Source of the DNA: Woeseiaceae bacterium
GTDB lineage: Bacteria > Pseudomonadota > Gammaproteobacteria > Steroidobacterales > Woeseiaceae
Assembly (NCBI GenBank): GCA_021773075.1
Contig: JAJFKT010000033.1
Span: forward strand, 62,001-126,000
Reading direction: 5' to 3'
DNA length: 64,000 nt
Shown: positions 16,574 through 23,794 of the stretch, one piece after another
How positions within the stretch are numbered: the first letter of the stretch is position 1
How the letters are laid out: every line of letters starts with the position of its first letter
Program-made: the position numbers and the translations under genes
The notes under the pieces: generated by a model
What the model saw: only the letters and a program-made list of their open reading frames with translations
What the model was told of the DNA's origin: nothing
The model's database searches: none

Positions 16574-16795
16574 ATGTCACGTCCTGCGATCGAAATAGAC
16601 AACCTGAATGTCGAGGAGAGACTGGAGCTAATCCAGTCCCTCTGGGAAAGCTTGGTTGTGGACCCGTCCAATATCCCAATTACGGACGCGCAAAAACAGT
16701 TGTTGGACGAAAGGTTGGACGCGATTGAAACGGGGGATGATGCTGGCTCTCCGTGGGAAGAAGTGAAGGCCCGAGTTTTAAAACGACTGTCGTGA
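16574..16795 (+). CDS. Cassette 11: addiction-module antitoxin (Unstab_antitox type)
   Basis: 73 residues from ATG 16574. The frame is open to 16523 but the ATG fits the family length. It matches the short antitoxins of the 'putative addiction module component' family: NVEERLELIQSLWESLV followed by TDAQKQLLDERLDAIETG and a basic end (EEVKARVLKRLS). Such proteins are labile partners of RelE/ParE toxins. The stop overlaps the toxin start (GTGA, 16792-16795), so the two are coupled. Confidence 0.85.
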   Translation: MSRPAIEIDNLNVEERLELIQSLWESLVVDPSNIPITDAQKQLLDERLDAIETGDDAGSPWEEVKARVLKRLS

Positions 16796-17085
16796 TTCCG
16801 GTCCAGATTCGGCCCGCCGCAAGTCGGGACTTGATTGACGCTATAGATTGGTACGAGGCGCAAATCCCAGGCCTTGGAGTTCGATTCTTTGAAGAGTTCG
16901 AGCAAGTAGTATCTCGAATCGAGGCTTCGCGGGATCAGTTTCCAGTAGTGTACCGAGATGCCCATCGCGCTCTGCTACGCAGGTTTCCATATGGCATCTT
17001 CTTCAGGAGCTATCGGGGTCGTACGCTTCTTGTAGCAATCGCTGATTTGCGTAGAGAGGCCACCCGTTGGCAGAGCCGCATTTGA
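16792..17085 (+). CDS. Cassette 11: RelE/ParE-family toxin
   Basis: 97 residues from GTG 16792, which overlaps the antitoxin stop. RelE/ParE fold features: RPAASRDLIDAIDWYEAQIPGLG, RFFEEFEQVVSRI, FPVVYRDAHRALLRRFPYGI and the end strand TLLVAIADLRREATRW. The pair forms a cassette-borne addiction module. Such modules are thought to stabilise integron arrays because loss of the cassette exposes the cell to the stable toxin. The specific target (gyrase or ribosome) cannot be told from sequence. Confidence 0.88.
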   Translation: MIPVQIRPAASRDLIDAIDWYEAQIPGLGVRFFEEFEQVVSRIEASRDQFPVVYRDAHRALLRRFPYGIFFRSYRGRTLLVAIADLRREATRWQSRI

Positions 17086-17086
17086 C

Positions 17087-17186
17087 GTCTAACAATGCGC
17101 TTCACTTGCAAACCACTCCCGTCATCATTCTTGCATCTGCAAGAATGCCGCCGTACGCTAGTTTCAAGTTAGCTTAGACGTTAGGT
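17087..17186 (+). repeat. attC site 11 (type A)
   Basis: GTCTAAC to GTTAGGT. Left arm AATGCGCTTCACTTGC (one change), hairpin CATTCTTGCATCTGCAAGAATG. Confidence 0.9.
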
Positions 17187-17189
17187 CTC

Positions 17190-17987
17190 ATGGACGAATC
17201 GACAGCACGGAATGTCACCTTGCGCTCCATCGGCATCGCAGGTGCGGTGTTATTCTCGTTCTTTTTTGTCCTTACATACTTAACACCTACCTGGGTTGAA
17301 GAGTTCGCATCAGACTATATTGAGCGAGAGGCGACTGATCGAGTAGATGACAGCATTGACGCGATTCAAGTTCCAGGGTCCGACAGCGCCCTCGCGCGTC
17401 TGGCACAGTCAATATACGAAAAGAACGAAGCCCAAATAGAAGTCCGCCGCGAGCAGCTCAGAGCGAATGTCCACAAAAGTATAGCCGCTGCGTTGGCGCA
17501 AATTCGCGATCTCGACTGCGAGTGCCGTGAGAAGACCGAGAAGTGGTTGAAAGAGGGCTTCGAAACCGATATTCGATTCCTTCAAGCGACGAACGAACGA
17601 ATCGTGGAATTCGTGCAGTACAAGTACACGACCGTGGTGCAAGAATTGAAGCGCGACATTCGAATTTTCACCGCTAGCAATGCCGCCGCTTTTCTCTTGC
17701 TGTTGCTAGTTTCGTTCCTTAAGCCTCGAGCGATGGTGCATCTTTTTCTTCCGGGCGTGCTCCTTGCCGCTTCAACGTTGGTTTGTACGTACTTCTATAT
17801 TTTCGAACAGAACTGGCTACTGACAATAATTCACAGTGAATATCTAGGATTCGCCTATTTAGGATGGCTCGGTTTCGTTTTCCTGCTCTTTTGCGACGTC
17901 GTAATGAATCATGCCCGTATCACAACCGAAATCGTAAACGCCTTTCTCAACGCAGTAGGGTCAGCGCTGTCTGTTGTGCCGTGCTAG
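17190..17987 (+). CDS. Cassette 12: membrane protein with long helical domain
   Basis: 265 residues; the ATG lies 3 bases after the attC core, with no room for a standard Shine-Dalgarno inside the cassette. TM segment 1 is AGAVLFSFFFVLTYL. A charged, probably helical domain of about 120 residues follows (from EEFASDYIEREATDRVDD to TVVQELKRDI). Then come further hydrophobic segments: SNAAAFLLLLLVSFL, LFLPGVLLAASTLVCTYFYIF and YLGWLGFVFLLFCDVVM. A CECREKTEKW motif sits in the soluble part. Not recognised. Confidence 0.72.
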   Translation: MDESTARNVTLRSIGIAGAVLFSFFFVLTYLTPTWVEEFASDYIEREATDRVDDSIDAIQVPGSDSALARLAQSIYEKNEAQIEVRREQLRANVHKSIAAALAQIRDLDCECREKTEKWLKEGFETDIRFLQATNERIVEFVQYKYTTVVQELKRDIRIFTASNAAAFLLLLLVSFLKPRAMVHLFLPGVLLAASTLVCTYFYIFEQNWLLTIIHSEYLGFAYLGWLGFVFLLFCDVVMNHARITTEIVNAFLNAVGSALSVVPC

Positions 17988-17991
17988 TGAA

Positions 17992-18091
17992 ACCTAACAA
18001 TGCGCTGCACTTGCAAACCGTTCCTGTCATCATTCTTGCATCTGCAAGAATGCCGCCGTACGCTAGTTTCAAGTTAGCTTAAACGTTAGGT
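17992..18091 (+). repeat. attC site 12 (type A)
   Basis: ACCTAAC to GTTAGGT, hairpin CATTCTTGCATCTGCAAGAATG, centre CCGTTCCTGTCAT. Confidence 0.9.
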
Positions 18092-18158
18092 CGCTTTCTA
18101 AGCGAAATACGTGAATTTGACCGTTGACGCCGTTCGATTCAGCTTCTATCGTAGCGAA

Positions 18159-18389
18159 ATGACTGCAGATTCCCGAGAAATTGAGAAACAGGCACAGGAG
18201 CTCCCTGCAACGGAACGGGCCCGCCTGGCACTGGCTCTAATAGAGAGCCTTGACCAAGGCGAGGATGTCGACGCTGAAGAACTCTGGCTCGACGAAGCCG
18301 AGCGCCGCCTGGAGGACTACCGTGCCGGACGAGTCGAATCGATTCCGGCCAACGAGGTATTCGAGAAAATCGCAAAGAAACTGGGATGA
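18159..18389 (+). CDS. Cassette 13: addiction-module antitoxin (Unstab_antitox type)
   Basis: 76 residues from ATG 18159, preferred over the upstream GTG at 18111 because SREIEKQAQELPATERARLA begins the family domain. It shows LALALIESLDQGEDVDAEELW, DEAERRLEDYRAGRVESIPA and the end NEVFEKIAKKLG, the pattern of ParD-like antitoxins of this family. Its stop overlaps the start of a toxin frame (ATGA, 18386-18389), but that toxin gene is broken. The antitoxin itself appears intact. Confidence 0.85.
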   Translation: MTADSREIEKQAQELPATERARLALALIESLDQGEDVDAEELWLDEAERRLEDYRAGRVESIPANEVFEKIAKKLG

Positions 18390-18688
18390 ATCTCGCTCGG
18401 TTTCATCCGAAGGCCGCTGAAGAACTCGACGCCGCGGCAACCTAATACGAAGGCAAGCGGCCGGGTCTCGGTGCAAAATTTATTGCCGAAGCAAAAAATG
18501 CTCAAGAAAGAGTCGTCGAATTTCCGGCTGCAGCTCGAGAAGTTCGTGATTCGATTCGGCGTCGTTCGATTCATAAGTTTCCATACTTTTTGTACTACTC
18601 TGTGGAGAACGGTGAAATCATAGTCGTAGCCGTCGCGCACAAGCGGAGGCGCCCCGAATATTGGGAGCACCGACTGAAAGCAACCTAA
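18386..18688 (+). pseudogene. Cassette 13: ParE-family toxin with in-frame stop
   Basis: Starts at ATG 18386 (MNLARFHPKAAEELDAAAT) and meets TAA at 18443-18445, exactly where RelE/ParE relatives have a conserved tryptophan before YE. The frame then continues cleanly for 80 residues with the rest of the toxin: YEGKRPGLGAKFIAEAKNAQ, FPAAAREVRDSIRRR, KFPYFLYYSVENGEIIVVAV and HKRRRPEYWEHRLKAT, ending at TAA 18686-18688 in the attC core. The remainder is intact, so this looks like a recent nonsense change in a formerly active toxin. Readthrough or downstream restart cannot be excluded. Confidence 0.82.
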
Positions 18689-18783
18689 CAATGCGCTGCA
18701 CTTGCATCTTGGCTTCTGTCACGTTTCTTGCTTTCGCAAGAACCGCGCCATAAGCTGAGATCAAGTTAGCTTAATCGCTAGAT
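18683..18783 (+). repeat. attC site 13 (type B, mutated right core)
   Basis: ACCTAAC to GCTAGAT. The right core reads GCTAGAT instead of GTTAGAT. The left arm and the GCCATAAGCTGAGATC right arm are intact. Confidence 0.85.
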
Positions 18784-18790
18784 GGCATGA

Positions 18791-19219
18791 ATGATTAGCT
18801 TGGGTTCAAGCGCAAAGGCAATTATTCTCGGTTGCTTAACTATAGTCGCTGTCGGGTTCGCCTTTTTTGTGGCGTCACCTTTCATCGACTCGGTATTTAC
18901 CGCATTGACGCCAAACGCCGCTACCTGGAGCGATGCCTTGGATCAGGTGTTTTGGCATTTTGTGTCGTTTTTCGGAGTGGGTGCCGCGACGTCATTCGGT
19001 CTTGGTGGCTACATAGCAGCAAGAACATCAATTTCGCATCCTATTCTACACGCTCTTGTTCCTTCGCTAGTATTCTCCGTTGCAATGTGGGCATCGGTAT
19101 TTTGGATGTCCGACGCCGACCTTGTATTCAACACAATCGTCACACTTTCTGCTATTTTCGCCAGCGCACTCGGCGGCCGCATTGGTATGACGCCTCAACA
19201 GTCGAGGGGTGCCAACTAA
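18791..19219 (+). CDS. Cassette 14: membrane protein
   Basis: 142 residues from ATG 18791. Four hydrophobic segments: AIILGCLTIVAVGFAFFVASPF, HFVSFFGVGAATSFGLGGYIAA, HALVPSLVFSVAMWASVFWM and DLVFNTIVTLSAIFASALGG. The stop TAA lies in the attC core AACTAAC. It looks like a small multispanning membrane protein with no recognised family. Confidence 0.68.
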   Translation: MISLGSSAKAIILGCLTIVAVGFAFFVASPFIDSVFTALTPNAATWSDALDQVFWHFVSFFGVGAATSFGLGGYIAARTSISHPILHALVPSLVFSVAMWASVFWMSDADLVFNTIVTLSAIFASALGGRIGMTPQQSRGAN

Positions 19220-19313
19220 CAATGCGCTGTACTTGCAAAATACTGCCGTCATCATTCTTGCATCTGCAAGAGTGCCGCCGTACGCTAGTTTCAAGTTAGC
19301 TTAGACGTTAGGC
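19214..19313 (+). repeat. attC site 14 (type A)
   Basis: AACTAAC to GTTAGGC. Left arm AATGCGCTGTACTTGC, hairpin CATTCTTGCATCTGCAAGAGTG with one mismatch. Confidence 0.88.
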
Positions 19314-19316
19314 GTC

Positions 19317-19688
19317 ATGTCAATATCAGGCACGTATTTTGCGATTCTCAGCCTTGCATCACTTCTGTGCAATTACGACGACTTCCCGTCGGAACAAGAG
19401 GCTGGGTTCGAGCAGATTACGGTTTCCGGCATCTACACCGGGGGCTTCGAAGTACATTCTTTCACGCCTTGCGGTTCAAAAGAGGATTGGTGGCTGGCAG
19501 ACCGAGACATCAATGATCGATACGGCGCGAGAAGCGTTTCGAAACCAGAAACATACTGGCAAATTGAGATTCGAGCACTGGTCAGTCCGCTGGGGAAGTA
19601 TGGGCACTTAGGTGGATATGTCAGATGTGTCACCAAAGTAGAGTTCCTGTCTGCTGTTGAATCGCAGACCAACGAGTGCCGCAAGTGA
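19317..19688 (+). CDS. Cassette 15: predicted lipoprotein or exported protein
   Basis: 123 residues from ATG 19317, 4 bases after the attC core. The N-terminus (SISGTYFAILSLASLLC) resembles a lipoprotein signal with a weak lipobox. A short exported domain follows with paired tryptophans (KEDWWLADRDINDRYGARS) and C-terminal cysteines (GGYVRCVTKV, SQTNECRK). No family recognised. Confidence 0.6.
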   Translation: MSISGTYFAILSLASLLCNYDDFPSEQEAGFEQITVSGIYTGGFEVHSFTPCGSKEDWWLADRDINDRYGARSVSKPETYWQIEIRALVSPLGKYGHLGGYVRCVTKVEFLSAVESQTNECRK

Positions 19689-19689
19689 C

Positions 19690-19789
19690 ACCTAACAATG
19701 CGCTGCACTTGCAAACCGCTCCCGTCACGCTTCTTGCATCCGCAAGAACCACGCCATAAGCTGAGATCAAGTTAGCTTAAACGTTAGGT
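19690..19789 (+). repeat. attC site 15 (mosaic of types A and B)
   Basis: ACCTAAC to GTTAGGT. The left half is type A (CTTGCAAACCGCTCCCGTC), the right half type B (CGCCATAAGCTGAGATC). Confidence 0.88.
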
Positions 19790-19838
19790 AGCAAGAATCA
19801 CGATTTTCAGCCATATAATTTCGATTGCCATTTTCGCT

Positions 19839-20495
19839 TTGTTGGCGTCGGCAAACTCTTGGGCTGAAGACGCAAGTATTTGCTACGGAACAACATCAAG
19901 CGGAAGTTTGAAGGATGGATGGAAGCTTCCATCTAGTGGCCCGAACTTTAGCGCCTACTCACACGTCGGACGACTTTTGGGTCGAACTTATGTGCACAGC
20001 ACCGTGCATGCCGTAATTGTTGAAGCTTACGCCGAAGCAAAGAATACTGCTCCTGATGCGGTTTTCATTTACGGCGAAACCGGAAAAAAAAGCGGTGGCG
20101 ATTTCGACCCTCACAAGACCCACCAAAACGGCCTCTCCGTAGACTTCATGGTCCCTGTTCTTAACGTGCACGGTGATTCAGTTGCCCTACCCACGAGCGT
20201 CCTTAATAAATGGGGTTACGACCTTGAGTTTGATGACGAAGGTAATTCGGACGACCTGAGGATCGATTTCGACGCACTTGCTGAGCACATCTTTCAATTA
20301 CATCGGGCGGCGAGGAAAAACGAAGTTGACGTATGGCGCGTGATTCTGGCTCCGGAGCTGCAGCCGCACCTAAGAAACTCAAATCGCTGGCCCTATCTTG
20401 AGAAAAACATCGAGTTTTCGACAAAGCGATCTTGGGTTAGGCACGATGAGCACTACCATGTGGACTTCGATTTACTTTGTGAGCCCGCGACCTAA
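19839..20495 (+). CDS. Cassette 16: exported murein endopeptidase-like protein (MepA/M74 type)
   Basis: 218 residues from the first canonical start (TTG 19839). That start leaves half a signal peptide. The open frame continues upstream to an ATC at 19797 that would give MTIFSHIISIAIFALLASAN then SWA, a complete signal peptide. The domain has zinc-ligand motifs HKTHQNGLSVDFMVPV (H-x6/7-D) and WVRHDEHYHVDFDLLC (HxH), as in penicillin-insensitive murein endopeptidases. The product should be periplasmic and cut peptidoglycan cross-links. It is an unusual cassette cargo and its own signal and catalytic residues are intact. Confidence 0.82.
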   Translation: MLASANSWAEDASICYGTTSSGSLKDGWKLPSSGPNFSAYSHVGRLLGRTYVHSTVHAVIVEAYAEAKNTAPDAVFIYGETGKKSGGDFDPHKTHQNGLSVDFMVPVLNVHGDSVALPTSVLNKWGYDLEFDDEGNSDDLRIDFDALAEHIFQLHRAARKNEVDVWRVILAPELQPHLRNSNRWPYLEKNIEFSTKRSWVRHDEHYHVDFDLLCEPAT

Positions 20496-20588
20496 CAATG
20501 CGCTGCACCTGCAAACCACTCGCGTCATCATTCTTGCATCCGCAAGAATGCCGCCGTACGCTAGTTTCATTTGGCTTAGACGTTACGT
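20490..20588 (+). repeat. attC site 16 (type A, mutated right core)
   Basis: ACCTAAC to GTTACGT. The right core has ACG in place of AGG. Left arm AATGCGCTGCACCTGC, hairpin CATTCTTGCATCCGCAAGAATG. Confidence 0.86.
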
Positions 20589-20646
20589 GTACTGAAAGAT
20601 TGAAGAATCCGAACACTCCGGAATTCACTTGTGGCATTGAGTCAAC

Positions 20647-21054
20647 ATGAATAGTAATGGAACAGAGCAAACGACCGTGAAAGTGCCTGTCGAGGTGGCC
20701 TTACTCGCTTGGGGATTAATTTTGAGTGGCGCGGCCGTCGCAGTTTTTGTTCTCAGAGAACTACTTAGTGCATACCGGGATGTTGATGGTAATTCGTTTG
20801 TCAAAGGGATCACCGACCGGTTTAGCGATACCACGTTAGTGACACTTGGTGAATTTCCCGTGCACGTAACGGAAGAGGGCGCGGCGATCTTGGCGTATTT
20901 CGTGTTTGTTCCAATTGCGTTGCTCGGCATCCATGTTGCAGTAGCATTTATTCGGTCTGGTTCCCATATCTTGTCGCCAGTCTTTCCGCTCCAGATTTCA
21001 CGCCTCAAACAGCGCATTAATCGTCTAAGTGACGAGTTGGATAAGAAGAAGTAG
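20647..21054 (+). CDS. Cassette 17: membrane protein with C-terminal helical tail
   Basis: 135 residues from ATG 20647. Hydrophobic segments VALLAWGLILSGAAVAVFVL and AAILAYFVFVPIALLGIHVAVAFI flank a middle domain of about 50 residues. The C-terminus (LKQRINRLSDELDKKK) looks like a short coiled coil. No forward attC follows; only an inverted half-site lies downstream. Function unknown. Confidence 0.68.
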   Translation: MNSNGTEQTTVKVPVEVALLAWGLILSGAAVAVFVLRELLSAYRDVDGNSFVKGITDRFSDTTLVTLGEFPVHVTEEGAAILAYFVFVPIALLGIHVAVAFIRSGSHILSPVFPLQISRLKQRINRLSDELDKKK

Positions 21055-21160
21055 CTCCAGGCAGCTTACCCAATGAATACCGCATGGCTGCTCCTGGCCG
21101 TTAGGGAATTCCACGGTTTGATCGATCGCTGCATTGGGTTCTTCCGTTTGGATTTGCGTG

Positions 21161-21181
21161 CTTTGCAGCGCATTATTAGGC
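21161..21181 (-). repeat. Inverted attC left arm
   Basis: Read on the minus strand, this is GCCTAATAATGCGCTGCAAA..., the left core and arm shared by the array's attC sites but in reverse orientation. A core-like ATTGGGT (minus strand) lies near 21070, so a whole decayed inverted site may span about 21070-21181. The 185 bases from 21055 to 21239 hold no other feature. Confidence 0.5.
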
Positions 21182-21239
21182 AGCAGCAGAATGATCGACG
21201 GAGCCGCATATCCGCCATACACTTAATCAAGCGAACCGA

Positions 21240-21623
21240 ATGAAAACAACAACAGTTCCGAAGAATGCTGACCGGAAGTCACCAGCGGGCGCAGACGTTC
21301 GATTCATCATGGATGGAACTACGGGCAGTATGATTCACAGTACTGTTCCACCTCATCAAATCAACAGAGCAACGGTCCACGCGACGGTCAGCGAATTTTG
21401 GTACATCCTCGAGGGTCACGGCGAGATTTGGCGAGACAATGGTTCGGAGAGCAGCATCACGAACCTTGTCGCGGGAACGTCAATCGACATCCCTGTGGGA
21501 ACCGCGTTTCAGTATAGAAACGTGTCGAATATAGACTTGAAGTTCATTTGCATCACTATGCCGCAGTGGCCTGGCGAATCTGAAGCGACATTCGTGGAGG
21601 GAAGTTGGAGTCCAACGATTTGA
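21240..21623 (+). CDS. Cupin-domain protein
   Basis: 127 residues from ATG 21240. A single cupin: a first motif-like stretch HQINRATVHATVSEFWYILEGHGEIW and a second GTSIDIPVGTAFQYRNVS followed by LKFICITMPQW. The usual histidine-rich metal set of motif 1 is only partly present. It may be a small-molecule-binding cupin. It starts in the position expected of a cassette gene (after ATTAGGCAGCAGCAG) but no attC follows, so it could be an immobilised cassette. Confidence 0.8.
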   Translation: MKTTTVPKNADRKSPAGADVRFIMDGTTGSMIHSTVPPHQINRATVHATVSEFWYILEGHGEIWRDNGSESSITNLVAGTSIDIPVGTAFQYRNVSNIDLKFICITMPQWPGESEATFVEGSWSPTI

Positions 21624-21895
21624 CGGCGATACGTGATCGAGGCCCCTTTGTCGCTTGTGTTTCTGACGTCCGCTTCGCGGTGCAACAGGCGTTTCTATAT
21701 CTGTCAGATCTCGAGATGAAACAGCGCATCTGCGATCAAGACGAATTCGTCAGCTGTGGCGTAGTTCCGATAGCATATGCTGCGCGAGCTTGGGGTGGGA
21801 CGGACAAGATCACCGACATACCAGTAGCACCCGAGTGGGCCGAACATGGTATACGGGGTATGGAGGCCGCTGCCACTAGAGTTCGCTGTGGTTAA
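21605..21895 (+). CDS. Doubtful ORF downstream of the cupin gene
   Basis: A 96-residue frame from TTG 21605, overlapping the cupin 3' end by 19 bp and the antisense rhodanese gene by 20 bp. The predicted protein (VSDVRFAVQQAFLYLSDLEM, RAWGGTDKITDIPVAPEW) has a normal composition but no recognised family. It may be the end of a translationally coupled gene or non-coding. Confidence 0.25.
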   Translation: MESNDLTAIRDRGPFVACVSDVRFAVQQAFLYLSDLEMKQRICDQDEFVSCGVVPIAYAARAWGGTDKITDIPVAPEWAEHGIRGMEAAATRVRCG

Positions 21896-22919
21896 GTCCG
21901 CCTCTTAACACAGCCGTCTCAAAACCCTGCTGATTCAAAATAAAGGCCGCTGCAGAACTGCGCCGTCCGGTATCACAATAGACTACGTAGGGAGTCTTGC
22001 GATCCAGGACGTTGAGTTTGTGGCGAAGCAGGTACAGCGGCAGGTTCGTGGCGTTCGCTTTGCTGAATGCCTCGAACTCGCTCGGAACTCGGACGTCGAG
22101 CCACTTGCCGCCCTGGGTGACGGCTTCAGCCGCATCTTCATGATCCAATGACATGATCATTGGCTCATTCAGAAGAGACTGAAAATCGTCCCGATCCAAT
22201 TGCATCAACGTCCCGTCAGTCTGCATTGTTATCGTCGCGTTGCGAGCTTCATTTGATATCAATGCTTCCTCTCCGAACGTGTCGCCCACGCCGAGTTCGG
22301 CAAGATCGATGTTTTCCTTATTTGCGGGCGTCTCGCGAGTAACCATGCAACGACCGCTTTTTATGATATAGAAATGATCGCCATTGCTGCCTTGGCGGAC
22401 AACGACATGTCCTGCTTTGTAGTCAACTCTTTTCAGGCGCATGAAAATCATTTGGATATTCTGCGGCGGTATCAGCTGGAAGGTCTTGGTTCGTAAGAGG
22501 GCGCTCATCCAGTCGCCTTCTGCTCCATGCAGCTCAGAACTAATGTCGCCAACTTCATAGATGCCCGTTTGGTCCAACGTCAGCTTCACATCGAGAAGTT
22601 CGCTGTCAATAGCAAAGTATCGAACATCGTCCATGGCGACAGCAGACTGTCGGCGGGGTAGTTGTGGAGCGATTGGGTTACGCGCCTCATCGGTGCCGGC
22701 CACAACAGTACTCTGGACTTGATCGCCTTCTCGCAACGAGATCGTTCCGGAGAGTAAATATATAGAGCGCTTGCTCGAGTCGTCCTCTTTGAACAGCACC
22801 TGGCCCTGAGTCGCTTGCAGGACCTCAATGTCGTCTAGCAGTTCGTCGAGATTAGTATATTTGAGCGCGTTAAATGGCGAGAAATTGCCAAGTTGCGCGA
22901 CATCCATGCCCTTAATCAT
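21876..22919 (-). CDS. Cyclic-nucleotide-binding domain/rhodanese fusion protein
   Basis: 347 residues from ATG 22919; an in-frame TTG at 22937 would add six. One degenerate and one clear cNMP-binding domain: SKRSIYLLSGTISLREGDQV, then VVVRQGSNGDHFYIIKSGRC and GDTFGEEALISNEARNATIT. A C-terminal rhodanese domain carries active cysteine YVVYCDTGRRSSAAAFIL and FETAVLRGGLNH. It is the only gene in the array on the minus strand. It lacks any attC, so it is a chromosomal or inserted gene rather than a cassette. Ligand and sulfur acceptor unknown. Confidence 0.85.
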   Translation of the reverse strand: MIKGMDVAQLGNFSPFNALKYTNLDELLDDIEVLQATQGQVLFKEDDSSKRSIYLLSGTISLREGDQVQSTVVAGTDEARNPIAPQLPRRQSAVAMDDVRYFAIDSELLDVKLTLDQTGIYEVGDISSELHGAEGDWMSALLRTKTFQLIPPQNIQMIFMRLKRVDYKAGHVVVRQGSNGDHFYIIKSGRCMVTRETPANKENIDLAELGVGDTFGEEALISNEARNATITMQTDGTLMQLDRDDFQSLLNEPMIMSLDHEDAAEAVTQGGKWLDVRVPSEFEAFSKANATNLPLYLLRHKLNVLDRKTPYVVYCDTGRRSSAAAFILNQQGFETAVLRGGLNHSEL

Positions 22920-22937
22920 CGGCCTTGTAAGCTCCAA

Positions 22938-23212
22938 GTTCAGGCGAAATCATTTCGCGAGATAGGGCAGATTAGCACTCAACGCTGGAGCGTTAAGGGA
23001 CCTATTTCTCAGAATATCGAGCCCGATAGCTGGATGTATGGTGACGCGGCTACATATGGGCTTGCGATACTGGAATCGCCTTGAGGGGCGGAATCCAGGA
23101 AAGTTTCAAATCCGACCGATTCTGGCCGCGGCCGACTATAGGGTCGCCCGGATCTTCGGGTGTTGAACCGCCGCTCTAGGCAATTGCCGCGACCTGCCTG
23201 GCGCGTTGTGCA
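22938..23212 (+). other. Gene-free stretch
   Basis: No convincing coding frame on either strand. It holds the upstream region of the minus-strand cNMP/rhodanese gene, so its promoter should lie here, but no clear -35/-10 pair is seen. Confidence 0.5.
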
Positions 23213-23311
23213 GCCTAGCAATGCGCTGTACTTGCAAACCACTCCCGTCATCATTCTTGCATCTGCAAGAGTGCCACCGTACGCTAGTTTCATTTAGCTT
23301 AAACGTTAGAT
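23213..23311 (+). repeat. attC site (type A) before cassette 18, mutated left core
   Basis: GCCTAGC to GTTAGAT. The left core has AGC in place of AAC. Arm ATGCGCTGTACTTGCAAACC, hairpin CATTCTTGCATCTGCAAGAGTG, right arm GTTTCATTTAGCTTAAAC. No cassette gene precedes it, which supports a deletion or insertion upstream. Confidence 0.86.
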
Positions 23312-23321
23312 GACTTAATCC

Positions 23322-23687
23322 GTGCTTCTAATCGCTGCCATACTAACCATTGCCATAGGCCTGTCTCATTCTTATTTGGGTGAGAGATACATTCTGACCC
23401 GCCTTTTCCGGCGATCGGTCCCGAAGATCCTTGGAAGCGAGGCTTTTACGAAGACTACTCTGCGATTCGCGTGGCACATAACGACGATAGCTTGGATGGG
23501 GTTTGCCGTTGTGCTCTTGATGATCCATTTTCGAGAGGTGTCGAGAACAAATTTGCTTATCATTATTGGCGTAACCTTCGCCGCTTCGGCAATTACATCT
23601 CTTCTAGCGAGTCGCGGAAGGCATTACTCGTGGATTGTTTTTGGTGCGATCTCGACCATTTGCTTTGTTTCAGCTTCAGCCACCTAA
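23322..23687 (+). CDS. Cassette 18: multispanning membrane protein
   Basis: 121 residues from GTG 23322. Hydrophobic segments LLIAAILTIAIGLSHSYL, TTIAWMGFAVVLLMIHF, LLIIIGVTFAASAITSLLAS and YSWIVFGAISTICFVSASA. The internal motif YILTRLFRRSVPKILGSEAF and TLRFAWHITTIAWMGFA suggest a conserved family of small membrane proteins, name unknown. The TAA stop lies in the attC core. Confidence 0.75.
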   Translation: MLLIAAILTIAIGLSHSYLGERYILTRLFRRSVPKILGSEAFTKTTLRFAWHITTIAWMGFAVVLLMIHFREVSRTNLLIIIGVTFAASAITSLLASRGRHYSWIVFGAISTICFVSASAT

Positions 23688-23782
23688 CAATGTGCTGCAC
23701 TTACATCTTGGCTTTTGTTACGAGGCTTGCAAGGAGGGACCCTCGCGCCGTAAGCTTAGATCACTTGGCTTAGACGTTAGGC
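23682..23782 (+). repeat. attC site 18 (type B)
   Basis: ACCTAAC to GTTAGGC. Left arm AATGTGCTGCACTTAC, centre TGCAAGGAGGGACCCTCGC, right arm CGCCGTAAGCTTAGATCACTTGGCTTAGAC. More diverged than other sites. Confidence 0.85.
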
Positions 23783-23794
23783 GGCACCGAAACA

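Noticed and set aside
17864-18082. Plus-strand frames ending NNALHLQT...ASFKLA
   Set aside because: These are attC sequence translated in another frame, seen repeatedly; not genes.
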